12,975 nucleotides of DNA from Candidatus Dadabacteria bacterium (GTDB lineage: Bacteria > Desulfobacterota_D > UBA1144 > Nemesobacterales > UBA2774). The translations under genes and the position numbers were made by a program. The stretch is taken from the NCBI GenBank assembly GCA_020027805.1, contig JAHKKQ010000042.1:1-12975 (forward strand). The letters run 5' to 3'. The notes beneath the pieces are model-generated. The model was not told where the DNA came from. It ran no database searches and saw nothing but the letters and a program-made list of their open reading frames with translations. Shown here piece after piece: positions 5,489-11,983 of this stretch (positions are counted from its first letter, which is position 1; every line of letters starts with the position of its first letter).

Positions 5489-8400
5489 ATGTCTAACGGT
5501 TTTGTCCATCTTCACCTCCACTCCCAATATTCACTGCTGGACGGCGCGATAAAGTTTGAAGACCTCTTCCCGCTTGCCAAGGAATTCGGAATGGAGGCGG
5601 TTGCTCTCACCGACCACGGGAACCTGTTCGGCGCATACGATTTCTATAAAAAAGCAAAGGAAGCGGGCATTAAGCCCATCATAGGTTGCGAGCTCTACGT
5701 CACGCCAAAGATTAACCCCGATAACGCTTCCGAGGGCAAGACCCATCACCTGACCGTCTTGTCCATGAACTGGGCCGGTTACCAGAACCTCTCGAGGCTC
5801 GTGACCAAGGCTTATTTCGACGGGTTTTACAGGAGGCCGAGGGTGGATCACGAGCTCCTCGGCATACATAACGAAGGGCTTATAGTCTTAAGCGGATGCC
5901 TCAACAGCGAGCTTGCCAAGGCGATTTTCAACAAGGACATGAAGGCGGCGCTCAACGTCGCCGCAATGTACAGGGAAATGTTCGGGGACAGATATTACCT
6001 GGAGGTCCAGGCCACGGGCCTGCCAGAGCAGAAGAGGGTTAACAAGAAAGTAAGAGAGATAGGCGAAAAACTCGGCATACCCATCGTGGCGACAAACGAT
6101 TGCCATTTCCTGAGACGCGAGGACTCGCGTCCCCACGACGCGCTCCTGTGCATTCAGACCGGATCGTCGCTCCAGGACGAGAACAGGTTCAGGTTTCAGG
6201 GAGACCAGTATTATCTGAAATCAGAGGGCGAGATGATTAAAGACCTCGAAGGGTTCGAGGACGCAATCAAGATGACCTCGGAGGTCGCGAAGAGGTGCAA
6301 CCTGGAGTTCGAGAGGGGCGGGTACAAGCTGCCTGTATTCGAAGCCGAAGGGGGTAAAACGCTCGACGAATACCTTGCATCGCTCGCACGGGAAAAGCTT
6401 GAGGAAAGGTTGAACGAGAACGCAATTCCGCTTGAGAAACAGGCGGATTATAAGAGCAGGCTCGAGAACGAAATCGAGATTATACAAAAGATGGGTTTCT
6501 CGGGCTACTTCCTCGTCGTCGCCGATTTCATAAACTATGCAAAGTCAAGCGGCATTCCCGTCGGCCCCGGCAGGGGGAGCGCAGCGGGCAGCCTCGTAGC
6601 GTATTCGCTCGGAATCACCGAAATCGACCCCATCCCGTATAACCTCATCTTCGAGAGGTTCCTGAACCCCGAGCGCGTAAGCATGCCTGATATAGACATA
6701 GACTTCTGCGCTGAGGGCAGGGACGAGGTAATAAGATACGTAACGGAAAAATACGGAGCCGACAAAGTCGCCCAGATAGGCACCTTCGGGACAATGTCCG
6801 CGAAAGCCGTGGTCAAAGACGTCGGCAGGGTGCTCGGCATCCCGTATGCTGACGTCGACAGGGTTACGAAGCTCATACCGTCCTTCAGGGGAAAGGTATT
6901 CAGCATAGACAAGGCTATAGAAAGCGTCTCCGAGTTAAAAAAGCTCATCGAGGGCTCCCCGCAGCTCAAGGAGATGATTGAGCTCGCGAAGCCGCTCGAA
7001 GACATGGTCAGGCACTCCTCCACGCACGCGGCCGGCATCGTTATAGCCAACGAGCCGCTCGCAGACCACATACCACTCTGCAAAGGCTCGAAGAACGAAG
7101 TCGTGACCCAGTTCGATATGAACTCTATAGAAGAGCTCGGGTTCGTCAAATTCGATTTCCTGGGCTTGAAGACACTCACGGTTATAAGCAAGGCGCTCGC
7201 GCTTATCAAGGAGAACTACGGGAACGGAGACGAATTCAAGCTCAACATAAACAAGATACCCCTCGACGACCCTAAGGTTTATGCGCTCCTTTCGAGCGGC
7301 AGGACGCGCGGTATCTTCCAGATCGAGTCCTCGGGCATGAAGGAGCTCATGATTAATCTCCAGCCCACGGACTTCGAAGACATTATCGCGGTGCTCGCCC
7401 TATACAGGCCGGGACCGCTCGACAGCGGCATGGTCGACGAATACATAGAGCGCAAGCACGGGAAGAGAAAGACCCAGTACCCGCTCCCCGAGCTACAGGA
7501 CATCCTGCGCGACACTTACGGGCTCTTCGTATACCAGGAGCAGATAATGAGCACCGCGAGCGTCGTCGCCGATTACAGCCTCGGCGAGGCGGATCTCCTC
7601 AGGCGCGCGATGGGGAAGAAAAAACCCGAAGAGATGAAAGCCCAGAGGGAGAGGTTCCTCGAAGGGGCGAAGCGAAAGGATATAAAGGATAAAAAGGCTA
7701 AAGAGATATTCGATGCGATGGAGAAGTTCGCCGAATACTCTTTCAACAAGAGCCACAGCGCCGCATATGCGCTCATAACTTACCAAACGGCGTATCTCAA
7801 GACCCACTACCCGGCCGAATTCATGGCGGCGCTCATGTCCGTCGAATCGAGCAATACTGATAAAGTCATATCGAGCATCACGGAATGCAAGCAGATGGGC
7901 ATCCCGGTGCTCGCGCCCGACGTGAACGAGAGCCTGGCGGGGTTCACCGCGTCTAACGGCACCATCAGGTTCGGACTCGCGGCGATAAAGAACGTGGGCG
8001 AAGGCACTGTCGAAGCGATTATAAAGGCCAGGCGTGAGAAGGGGAAATTCGATTCGATCTTTAGCTTCTGCGAGCAAGTCGAAGCGAGGAAGCTCAACAG
8101 GAGGACTTTCGAAAGCCTGATCAAGAGCGGCGCCTTCGATTCCCTCTCGGTCGGCAGGGCGGCCCTTATGGAGTCCCTCGACACGCTCCTCAACTACACG
8201 TCGCTCAAGCAGAAGAGCTCGGTCGAAGGTCAGCATTCCCTCTTCGCTTTAAACGATTCGGTCTCATTGCCGCGTATGTCCGAAACGGACGAGTGGGGCG
8301 AGAAGGAGATGCTGAGGTTCGAGATGGAGGTCCTCGGTTTCTACGTTACGAGCCACCCGATGTCCAAATACGCGTCGGAGATATCGCGGTCGGCCGGGAA

Positions 8401-8929
8401 TACGGATACGGAAGCCCTCTCCGAGTTGAAAGAGCGGCGCGACGTCTCCGTAGCCGGGGTCGTGCGCTCGCTCACCGTCAAGCACACCAAGAACGGCTCG
8501 GGCATATTCGGCAACATGGTGCTCGAGGATTTAAAAGGCTCGATCGAGGTCGTGATTTTTAATGACCTCCTCAGGAAATCCCTCCCCCTTCTCGAAGACA
8601 AGGTAGAGCCCGTTATCGTCAGGGGGGTGCTCGAGCCCGGAGAAGACAGGGTCAAGATGAGGGCAACCGACATACAGCCCATTAAGGCGCTCAGGAACGG
8701 CTCAACAGTGCACATCAGTCTCGACAGCGAGAAATCCGGAAGGGACAACTTCATTCATCTGAGGGAGATTTTCACAAGCTACCCCGGGGATTCGCTCGTG
8801 CACATACACATAGCGACCGGCGACGGAGAGGCCGTCATAGAGGTCGGAGATGCGAGGGTCGACGTGCACGACGATTTCATCCATGATATAGAAAGGCTTC
8901 TGGGCAGGAACTGCCTCAGGCTAGTTTAA
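5489..8929 (+). CDS. dnaE: DNA polymerase III alpha subunit DnaE
   Basis: DnaE is the replicative DNA polymerase catalytic subunit. The 1146-residue protein matches the DnaE1 type (E. coli about 1160). The N-terminal PHP domain (about 5-270) keeps its metal-binding residues: H9 and H11 in HLHLHS, D18, D42-H43 in LTDHG, E68 and H86-H87, several of which are degenerate in E. coli. The polymerase core has GPGRGSAAGSLVAY, the catalytic aspartate cluster PDIDIDFC (D401, D403, D405) and the third aspartate D556 in FVKFDFLGLKTL. YSFNKSHSAAYA is near 747-758 and a helix-hairpin-helix region at about 830-890. QHSLF (915-919) is an internal clamp-binding motif in the expected place. An OB-fold lies at about 985-1060 and a C-terminal domain follows. 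No Shine-Dalgarno precedes the ATG; the promoter suggests leaderless initiation. The gene converges on the VOC gene with 17 bases between stops. Confidence 0.97.
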   Translation: MSNGFVHLHLHSQYSLLDGAIKFEDLFPLAKEFGMEAVALTDHGNLFGAYDFYKKAKEAGIKPIIGCELYVTPKINPDNASEGKTHHLTVLSMNWAGYQNLSRLVTKAYFDGFYRRPRVDHELLGIHNEGLIVLSGCLNSELAKAIFNKDMKAALNVAAMYREMFGDRYYLEVQATGLPEQKRVNKKVREIGEKLGIPIVATNDCHFLRREDSRPHDALLCIQTGSSLQDENRFRFQGDQYYLKSEGEMIKDLEGFEDAIKMTSEVAKRCNLEFERGGYKLPVFEAEGGKTLDEYLASLAREKLEERLNENAIPLEKQADYKSRLENEIEIIQKMGFSGYFLVVADFINYAKSSGIPVGPGRGSAAGSLVAYSLGITEIDPIPYNLIFERFLNPERVSMPDIDIDFCAEGRDEVIRYVTEKYGADKVAQIGTFGTMSAKAVVKDVGRVLGIPYADVDRVTKLIPSFRGKVFSIDKAIESVSELKKLIEGSPQLKEMIELAKPLEDMVRHSSTHAAGIVIANEPLADHIPLCKGSKNEVVTQFDMNSIEELGFVKFDFLGLKTLTVISKALALIKENYGNGDEFKLNINKIPLDDPKVYALLSSGRTRGIFQIESSGMKELMINLQPTDFEDIIAVLALYRPGPLDSGMVDEYIERKHGKRKTQYPLPELQDILRDTYGLFVYQEQIMSTASVVADYSLGEADLLRRAMGKKKPEEMKAQRERFLEGAKRKDIKDKKAKEIFDAMEKFAEYSFNKSHSAAYALITYQTAYLKTHYPAEFMAALMSVESSNTDKVISSITECKQMGIPVLAPDVNESLAGFTASNGTIRFGLAAIKNVGEGTVEAIIKARREKGKFDSIFSFCEQVEARKLNRRTFESLIKSGAFDSLSVGRAALMESLDTLLNYTSLKQKSSVEGQHSLFALNDSVSLPRMSETDEWGEKEMLRFEMEVLGFYVTSHPMSKYASEISRSAGNTDTEALSELKERRDVSVAGVVRSLTVKHTKNGSGIFGNMVLEDLKGSIEVVIFNDLLRKSLPLLEDKVEPVIVRGVLEPGEDRVKMRATDIQPIKALRNGSTVHISLDSEKSGRDNFIHLREIFTSYPGDSLVHIHIATGDGEAVIEVGDARVDVHDDFIHDIERLLGRNCLRLV

Positions 8930-8946
8930 ATCGGCATCGGGCCTTA

Positions 8947-9327
8947 TTATGTGGCATTTGGATCTGCCTGAATCATTCCAAATTTTAGCCCGCCTGGTTC
9001 TGCACAAGTCACATACCACCCGATACCGGGAATTGCCATCTTCTCTTCAATTACCTTACCGCCATTTTCTTTTACTGTTGTAATCAGGTTGTCGATGTTT
9101 GAAACGGGTATGGTTACCTGAGTTAATGGTTTACCGTCACTGACCTTGGTATCTTCAATGGCCCCTATTCCTCCATCAATTCCCGGTTCTTCAGGAGCGC
9201 CTGCCTGAATTCTATAATACTTATAAGGCATCGGAAAACGCTCAAATCTCCAACCGAAAACTTTTTCAAAGAAACTCCTTGCTGTTTCAATATCTTTTAC
9301 TGTAAAGTCGAAATAGATTGGTTTCAT
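8947..9327 (-). CDS. VOC-family (glyoxalase/bleomycin-resistance fold) protein
   Basis: This 126-residue protein has the beta-alpha-beta-beta-beta pattern of one vicinal oxygen chelate domain split into two halves: KPIYFDFTVKDIETARSFF then VFGWRFERF, and TQVTIPVSNIDNLITTVKENGG then GWYVTCAEPGGLKFGMIQ. The segment KMAIPGIGW and the ending QADPNA are typical of a group of short stand-alone VOC proteins of unknown substrate. The usual first metal-ligand His or Gln is not obvious; the first strand reads IYFDF, so metal binding is uncertain. AAGGA (9337-9333) lies five bases before the ATG. Base composition is about 43% GC in a 180-base stretch, clearly lower than dnaE and selO, with many A/T-ending codons. 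This suggests a later arrival in this locus. No function beyond the fold can be assigned. Confidence 0.85.
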   Translation of the reverse strand: MKPIYFDFTVKDIETARSFFEKVFGWRFERFPMPYKYYRIQAGAPEEPGIDGGIGAIEDTKVSDGKPLTQVTIPVSNIDNLITTVKENGGKVIEEKMAIPGIGWYVTCAEPGGLKFGMIQADPNAT

Positions 9328-9507
9328 TTTATTCCTTCTTTATCGTTAAACCAAATTTTATATCGTCAACAATCACAACAATGCAATGTGAGTGAATACC
9401 GCTCACTCTACATTTGCTAAGATGATGATCTTGAGATAAAACAATGTCAAATCGGAAGTGATGGAGTTCACCTGAATGCAGAATTCGGTATAGTCTCTTT
9501 TTACTTC
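9328..9507. other. AT-rich spacer upstream of the VOC gene with a possible promoter and hairpin
   Basis: On the minus strand TTGACA (9450-9445) and CATCAT (9427-9422, four of six) are 17 bases apart and could drive the VOC gene. Between them and the start codon is an inverted repeat: ATGT-GAGTGA (9386-9395), a seven-base loop, and TCACTC-T-ACAT (9403-9413), with one bulged base. A TTG-started frame of 60 codons (9511 to 9329, minus) fills the gap, but it has no Shine-Dalgarno and no recognisable domain, so I do not call it a gene. Confidence 0.4.
9386..9413. repeat. Inverted repeat in the VOC leader
   Basis: GAGTGA pairs with TCACTC, extended by ATGT/ACAT past one bulged base, around a seven-base loop. 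It would lie about two to thirty bases after the proposed transcription start, so it could be an operator or an RNA hairpin. Confidence 0.4.
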
Positions 9508-9792
9508 TCAACCCTGGGAATTCTCGATTACCTCCCTTAACTTTTCCGGGTCGCTCGTCACCACGAAAACTTCCTGCACGGACGTACCGCTCCTGGCGAT
9601 GAGCTTGGCGCCGCTCACTGTGCTATACTTGTAACGGACTTTGAGGTTCTCTCCGGGTTTTTTACCGACATTTATCTCGCCCGGGATAATCGATTCTACA
9701 AACGCGAGCGGGGAAATGTAGGTTTCGAGAAAGCTCCCGAGCCCTTTAATAATACTGTGCTGGCGCTTTATTTTATTCTTCCTGTGCTTCAT
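9508..9792 (-). CDS. DUF2103-like small protein
   Basis: This encodes a basic protein of 94 residues (99 if it starts at the ATG at 9807). From memory it resembles DUF2103, described as predicted metal-binding proteins of unknown role. The resemblance rests on an early His in RQHSIIKGLG (10-19), IIPGEI (35-40) and the strongly conserved-looking block KLIARSGTSVQEVFVVT (63-79). The family name does not give a reaction. I prefer ATG 9792, with AAAGG four bases upstream, but the spacing is short. The open frame continues far upstream into the antisense of selO; that part is a shadow, because selO is clearly coding there. The gene is divergent from selO, and a GC-rich inverted repeat (9818-9846) lies just before its start. 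Confidence 0.62.
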   Translation of the reverse strand: MKHRKNKIKRQHSIIKGLGSFLETYISPLAFVESIIPGEINVGKKPGENLKVRYKYSTVSGAKLIARSGTSVQEVFVVTSDPEKLREVIENSQG

Positions 9793-9817
9793 AGAACCTT
9801 TAGGCATGGCGGCATCT

Positions 9818-9846
9818 AGCCGGCAAGCCGTGAATGGGCCGGCTTG
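9818..9846. repeat. GC-rich inverted repeat with two alternative stems
   Basis: AGCCGGC (9818-9824) is the perfect reverse complement of GCCGGCT (9838-9844). CAAGCCG (9824-9830) is also the perfect reverse complement of CGGCTTG (9840-9846) with a nine-base loop. The two stems overlap and exclude each other. The site lies between the divergent DUF2103-like gene and selO, in the expected leader of the former. No T-run follows on either strand, so it is not an ordinary terminator. Confidence 0.55.
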
Positions 9847-9858
9847 AATATACGATGA

Positions 9859-9887
9859 TCGACTTACTGTTTCTTTATCCCTATAAT
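9859..9887 (+). promoter_or_regulatory. Possible promoter of selO
   Basis: TCGACT (9859-9864, four of six) and a perfect TATAAT (9882-9887) are 17 bases apart. Transcription would start near 9894, giving a leader of about 22 bases to the ATG at 9916. Only a weak AGGT is seen at 9900-9902 as a ribosome binding site. Confidence 0.45.
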
Positions 9888-9915
9888 ACACGTATTTCAG
9901 GTACTGCACTGCATT

Positions 9916-11385
9916 ATGCGCAAATTGAACGAGCTCGAGTTCGATAATACATACAGACGGCTGCCCGGGGATTTTTACGACCTCGTGCGTCCGACCCCTT
10001 TCGAGAACCCCTGCCTCGTGAGCTTCAACCCCGAGGCCGCGCTGCTCATAGGGCTCGATCCTGAAGAGGCTCACAACCCCGACTTCGTCGAATACTTTTC
10101 CGGCAGGAAGCTCCTCCCCGGCTCCGAGCCCCTCGCGATGTACTACACCGGCCATCAGTTCGGCGTTTACAACCCCGATATCGGGGACGGGAGGGCGATA
10201 CTCCTGGGCGAGGTCAGGAACGGGCCGGGGCGGAAATACGACCTTCATCTCAAAGGAGCGGGGCGCACGAAATACGCGCGCGTCTTCGACGGCAGGGCGG
10301 TGTTGAGATCGGCGATAAGGGAGTACCTTTGCGGCGAGGCGATGCACGGGCTCCGCATCCCCACTACCCGTGCCCTCTCGATTGTCGGGAGCGGCGAGAC
10401 AGTCGAGCGCGAAACCCCCGAGAAAGGGGCTATGATGCTGAGGCTGGCCGAGACCCACGTGCGCTTCGGGTCGTTCGAGGCTTTCCATTACACTGGCCGG
10501 CCGGATTACGTGAAGCTCCTCAGTGACTATGTTATAGAAAGCCATTTCCCGTATTTGACGGATGCAGACGATAAATACGGGGAGTTCCTCGGAGAGGTCG
10601 CCCGGAGGACGGCAAGCCTCATTGCCCTCTGGCAGGCCTCGGGATTTACTCACGGCGTTATGAATACGGACAATATGTCCATAACCGGGCTTACGATCGA
10701 TTACGGGCCTTACGGTTTCATGGAGGCATACGACCCGGATTACGCCCCTAACCACGCCGACCATTTCGGCAGGTATTCATATTCCAATCAGCCTCCGATT
10801 GCGCTCTGGAACCTCCGGAAGCTCTCCCTCGCTCTCGGGCCCCTCGTAAGCTCCGCGAGGTCGGAGGAGATTTTCTCCGGGTTCAGGGATATCTACGCCG
10901 GGTTCTATACGGACATCATGCGGAAGAAGCTCGGCCTCCGGGAAAGCATGCCCGGCGACGGCGCGCTCATACGCGGCCTCCTCGAAATCATGAGAGAAAG
11001 CAAGACGGACTATGCTTCCTTCTTCAGGGGCCTCGGAAATTTCACTACGTCAGCCTCGGGCGGGGAGACGAATGCATCTACATCGTTTCCTGACGCGCTT
11101 CAGTCAGGCGGATGGGCGGATCAGTACAGGAATAGGTTGAGAATGGAAAGCAGCATAGACCATGAGAGGAAAGCGGTGATGGATTCCGTGAATCCCAAAT
11201 ACGTGCTCCGGAACTATATAGCCGAGGGCGCTATAAGGAAAGCGGTCGATGAGAACGATTACTCGGAGATTGAGCGCCTTCGCATGCTCCTTAAAGACCC
11301 CTTCTTGGAGCAGCCCGGATCGGAACGCTACGCGGCCCCCGCCCCCGACTGGGCGCGGAACCTCGTCATCAGCTGCTCGTCGTAA
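9916..11385 (+). CDS. selO: Protein adenylyltransferase SelO (YdiU family)
   Basis: SelO is a pseudokinase-fold enzyme that binds ATP upside down and transfers AMP to Ser, Thr or Tyr of target proteins; it is linked to redox stress. The 489-residue protein is close to the bacterial norm. Visible family blocks are YYTGHQFGVYNPDIGDGRAI (76-95), LHLKGAGRTKYAR with K113, RSAIREYLCGEAMHGLRIPT (131-150), GVMNTDNMS with D252 and N253, and IDYGPYGFMEAYDP with D262. These Lys, Asp and Asn residues match the family's nucleotide and metal site. The protein ends ISCSS: the penultimate-region Cys (C487) sits where eukaryotic SelO has selenocysteine, so this is the cysteine form. The gene is divergent from the DUF2103-like gene and followed by a 598-base spacer. 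Identification is firm. Confidence 0.95.
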   Translation: MRKLNELEFDNTYRRLPGDFYDLVRPTPFENPCLVSFNPEAALLIGLDPEEAHNPDFVEYFSGRKLLPGSEPLAMYYTGHQFGVYNPDIGDGRAILLGEVRNGPGRKYDLHLKGAGRTKYARVFDGRAVLRSAIREYLCGEAMHGLRIPTTRALSIVGSGETVERETPEKGAMMLRLAETHVRFGSFEAFHYTGRPDYVKLLSDYVIESHFPYLTDADDKYGEFLGEVARRTASLIALWQASGFTHGVMNTDNMSITGLTIDYGPYGFMEAYDPDYAPNHADHFGRYSYSNQPPIALWNLRKLSLALGPLVSSARSEEIFSGFRDIYAGFYTDIMRKKLGLRESMPGDGALIRGLLEIMRESKTDYASFFRGLGNFTTSASGGETNASTSFPDALQSGGWADQYRNRLRMESSIDHERKAVMDSVNPKYVLRNYIAEGAIRKAVDENDYSEIERLRMLLKDPFLEQPGSERYAAPAPDWARNLVISCSS

Positions 11386-11524
11386 TTTCGTTCCCTCATT
11401 AGAAAAAGAACGAATACAAGCGTGCGCACATTCGGTCACCCAATAACAAAGGCACTAAGCATCTATTATGCTCCATGACAATATTACTTAATTAAAGCAG
11501 GGCTAGGGTATACATTAATCTTCC

Positions 11525-11645
11525 TTGTCATTTCGAGCTACGGTTCTGAGCAAGCGTAAGAACCGGACGCCCTCGCTAATCAAACACAGAGTTTATTGAG
11601 CCTGGCAATACTCTGAATCAAATTCTAATAGCGAGAAATCTATTT
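11525..11645. repeat. Composite palindromic repeat with nested hairpins
   Basis: The element opens TTGTCATTTCGAGC (11525-11538) and closes GCGAGAAATCT (11631-11641). From memory these are the two ends of a short dispersed palindromic repeat seen in various bacterial genomes, here split by about 90 bases. Inside, CGGTTCT (11541-11547) pairs with AGAACCG (11559-11565), loop 11. CTCGCTA (11572-11578) pairs with TAGCGAG (11629-11635). Nested within that, CAGAGT-TT-ATTG (11587-11598) pairs with CAAT-ACTCTG (11606-11615), loop 7. All arms are perfect except for the TT bulge. Confidence 0.6.
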
Positions 11646-11716
11646 TTTGCTTTTGTCTTTATTCTTCTCCGACATTACAGAATTTGCGTCAAGAAAATCG
11701 ATTGTACGAGCGTTAA

Positions 11717-11752
11717 AAATCTTCCACGGGCTGGGGTAGAATTGGAAGATTT
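11717..11752. repeat. Ten-base perfect inverted repeat
   Basis: AAATCTTCCA (11717-11726) and TGGAAGATTT (11743-11752) are perfect reverse complements around a 16-base loop. A second partner for the left arm exists: AAAAATCT (11715-11722) also pairs with AGATTTTT (11765-11772). The words AGATTTAGCAA (11747) and AGATTTTTAGCAA (11765) form an imperfect direct repeat. Confidence 0.6.
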
Positions 11753-11800
11753 AGCAAGTACATGAGATTTTTAGCAAATTATGTAGTCGGATGATTTTTG

Positions 11801-11845
11801 CTTCTTTGTATCCAGACAAAGAAGAAAATAATATTGTCTTTGTCT
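11801..11845. repeat. Three-part repeat forming mutually exclusive hairpins
   Basis: CTTCTTTGT (11801-11809) pairs perfectly with ACAAAGAAG (11816-11824), loop 6. The overlapping word AGACAAAGA (11814-11822) also pairs perfectly, over nine bases, with TCTTTGTCT (11837-11845), loop 14, followed by TTT. The middle arm cannot join both stems at once. Confidence 0.6.
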
Positions 11846-11854
11846 TTTCATAAA

Positions 11855-11906
11855 ACACACACTGTGTGTCTTTTCATCAAGGAAAAGAAGAACACATAGA
11901 ATGTGT
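11855..11906. repeat. Two short palindromes, each followed by a CTTT run
   Basis: ACACACA-C-TGTGTGT (11855-11869) is a near-perfect palindrome followed by CTTTTC. ACACAT-AGA-ATGTGT (11892-11906) is a perfect six-base stem with a three-base loop followed by CTTTAC. The word GTCTTTTCAT occurs at 11842-11851 and again at 11868-11877. Read on the minus strand, the units begin with AAAGACA. Confidence 0.55.
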
Positions 11907-11983
11907 CTTTACGATTCTTCCGTGCCTCCACAACACAATCCGGCAACCTCGGCAATTTCATACGTCCGCGACGACCCCGATAC

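Larger units (their letters stand above)
11386..11983. other. Gene-free, lower-GC spacer packed with inverted repeats
   Basis: This 598-base stretch between selO and the pcrA-type gene has no frame I would call coding and no tRNA or rRNA that I can see. It is richer in A and T than its neighbours. TTCGTTC (11387-11393) and GAACGAA (11408-11414) form a seven-base inverted repeat just after the selO stop, without a T-run. AGCAT-N5-ATGCT is near 11459-11473. From 11525 on it holds a series of larger inverted repeats, listed separately. The short word TGTCTTT occurs five times between 11654 and 11910. Positions 11911-11983 show nothing recognisable. Confidence 0.7.

Noticed and set aside
9329..9511. 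60-codon minus-strand frame between the DUF2103-like gene and the VOC gene
   Set aside because: It needs a TTG start without a Shine-Dalgarno, overlaps the previous stop, has no recognisable motif, and contains the likely promoter and hairpin of the VOC gene.
9793..10764. Minus-strand open frame running from inside selO into the DUF2103-like gene
   Set aside because: selO is unmistakable on the plus strand over 9916-11385. The upstream part has no recognisable domain and merely lacks stops in a GC-rich antisense frame.
11801..11910. CRISPR array
   Set aside because: The repeats are short, differ in their arms and are unevenly spaced (26 and 37 bases); there are no uniform spacers and no cas genes.
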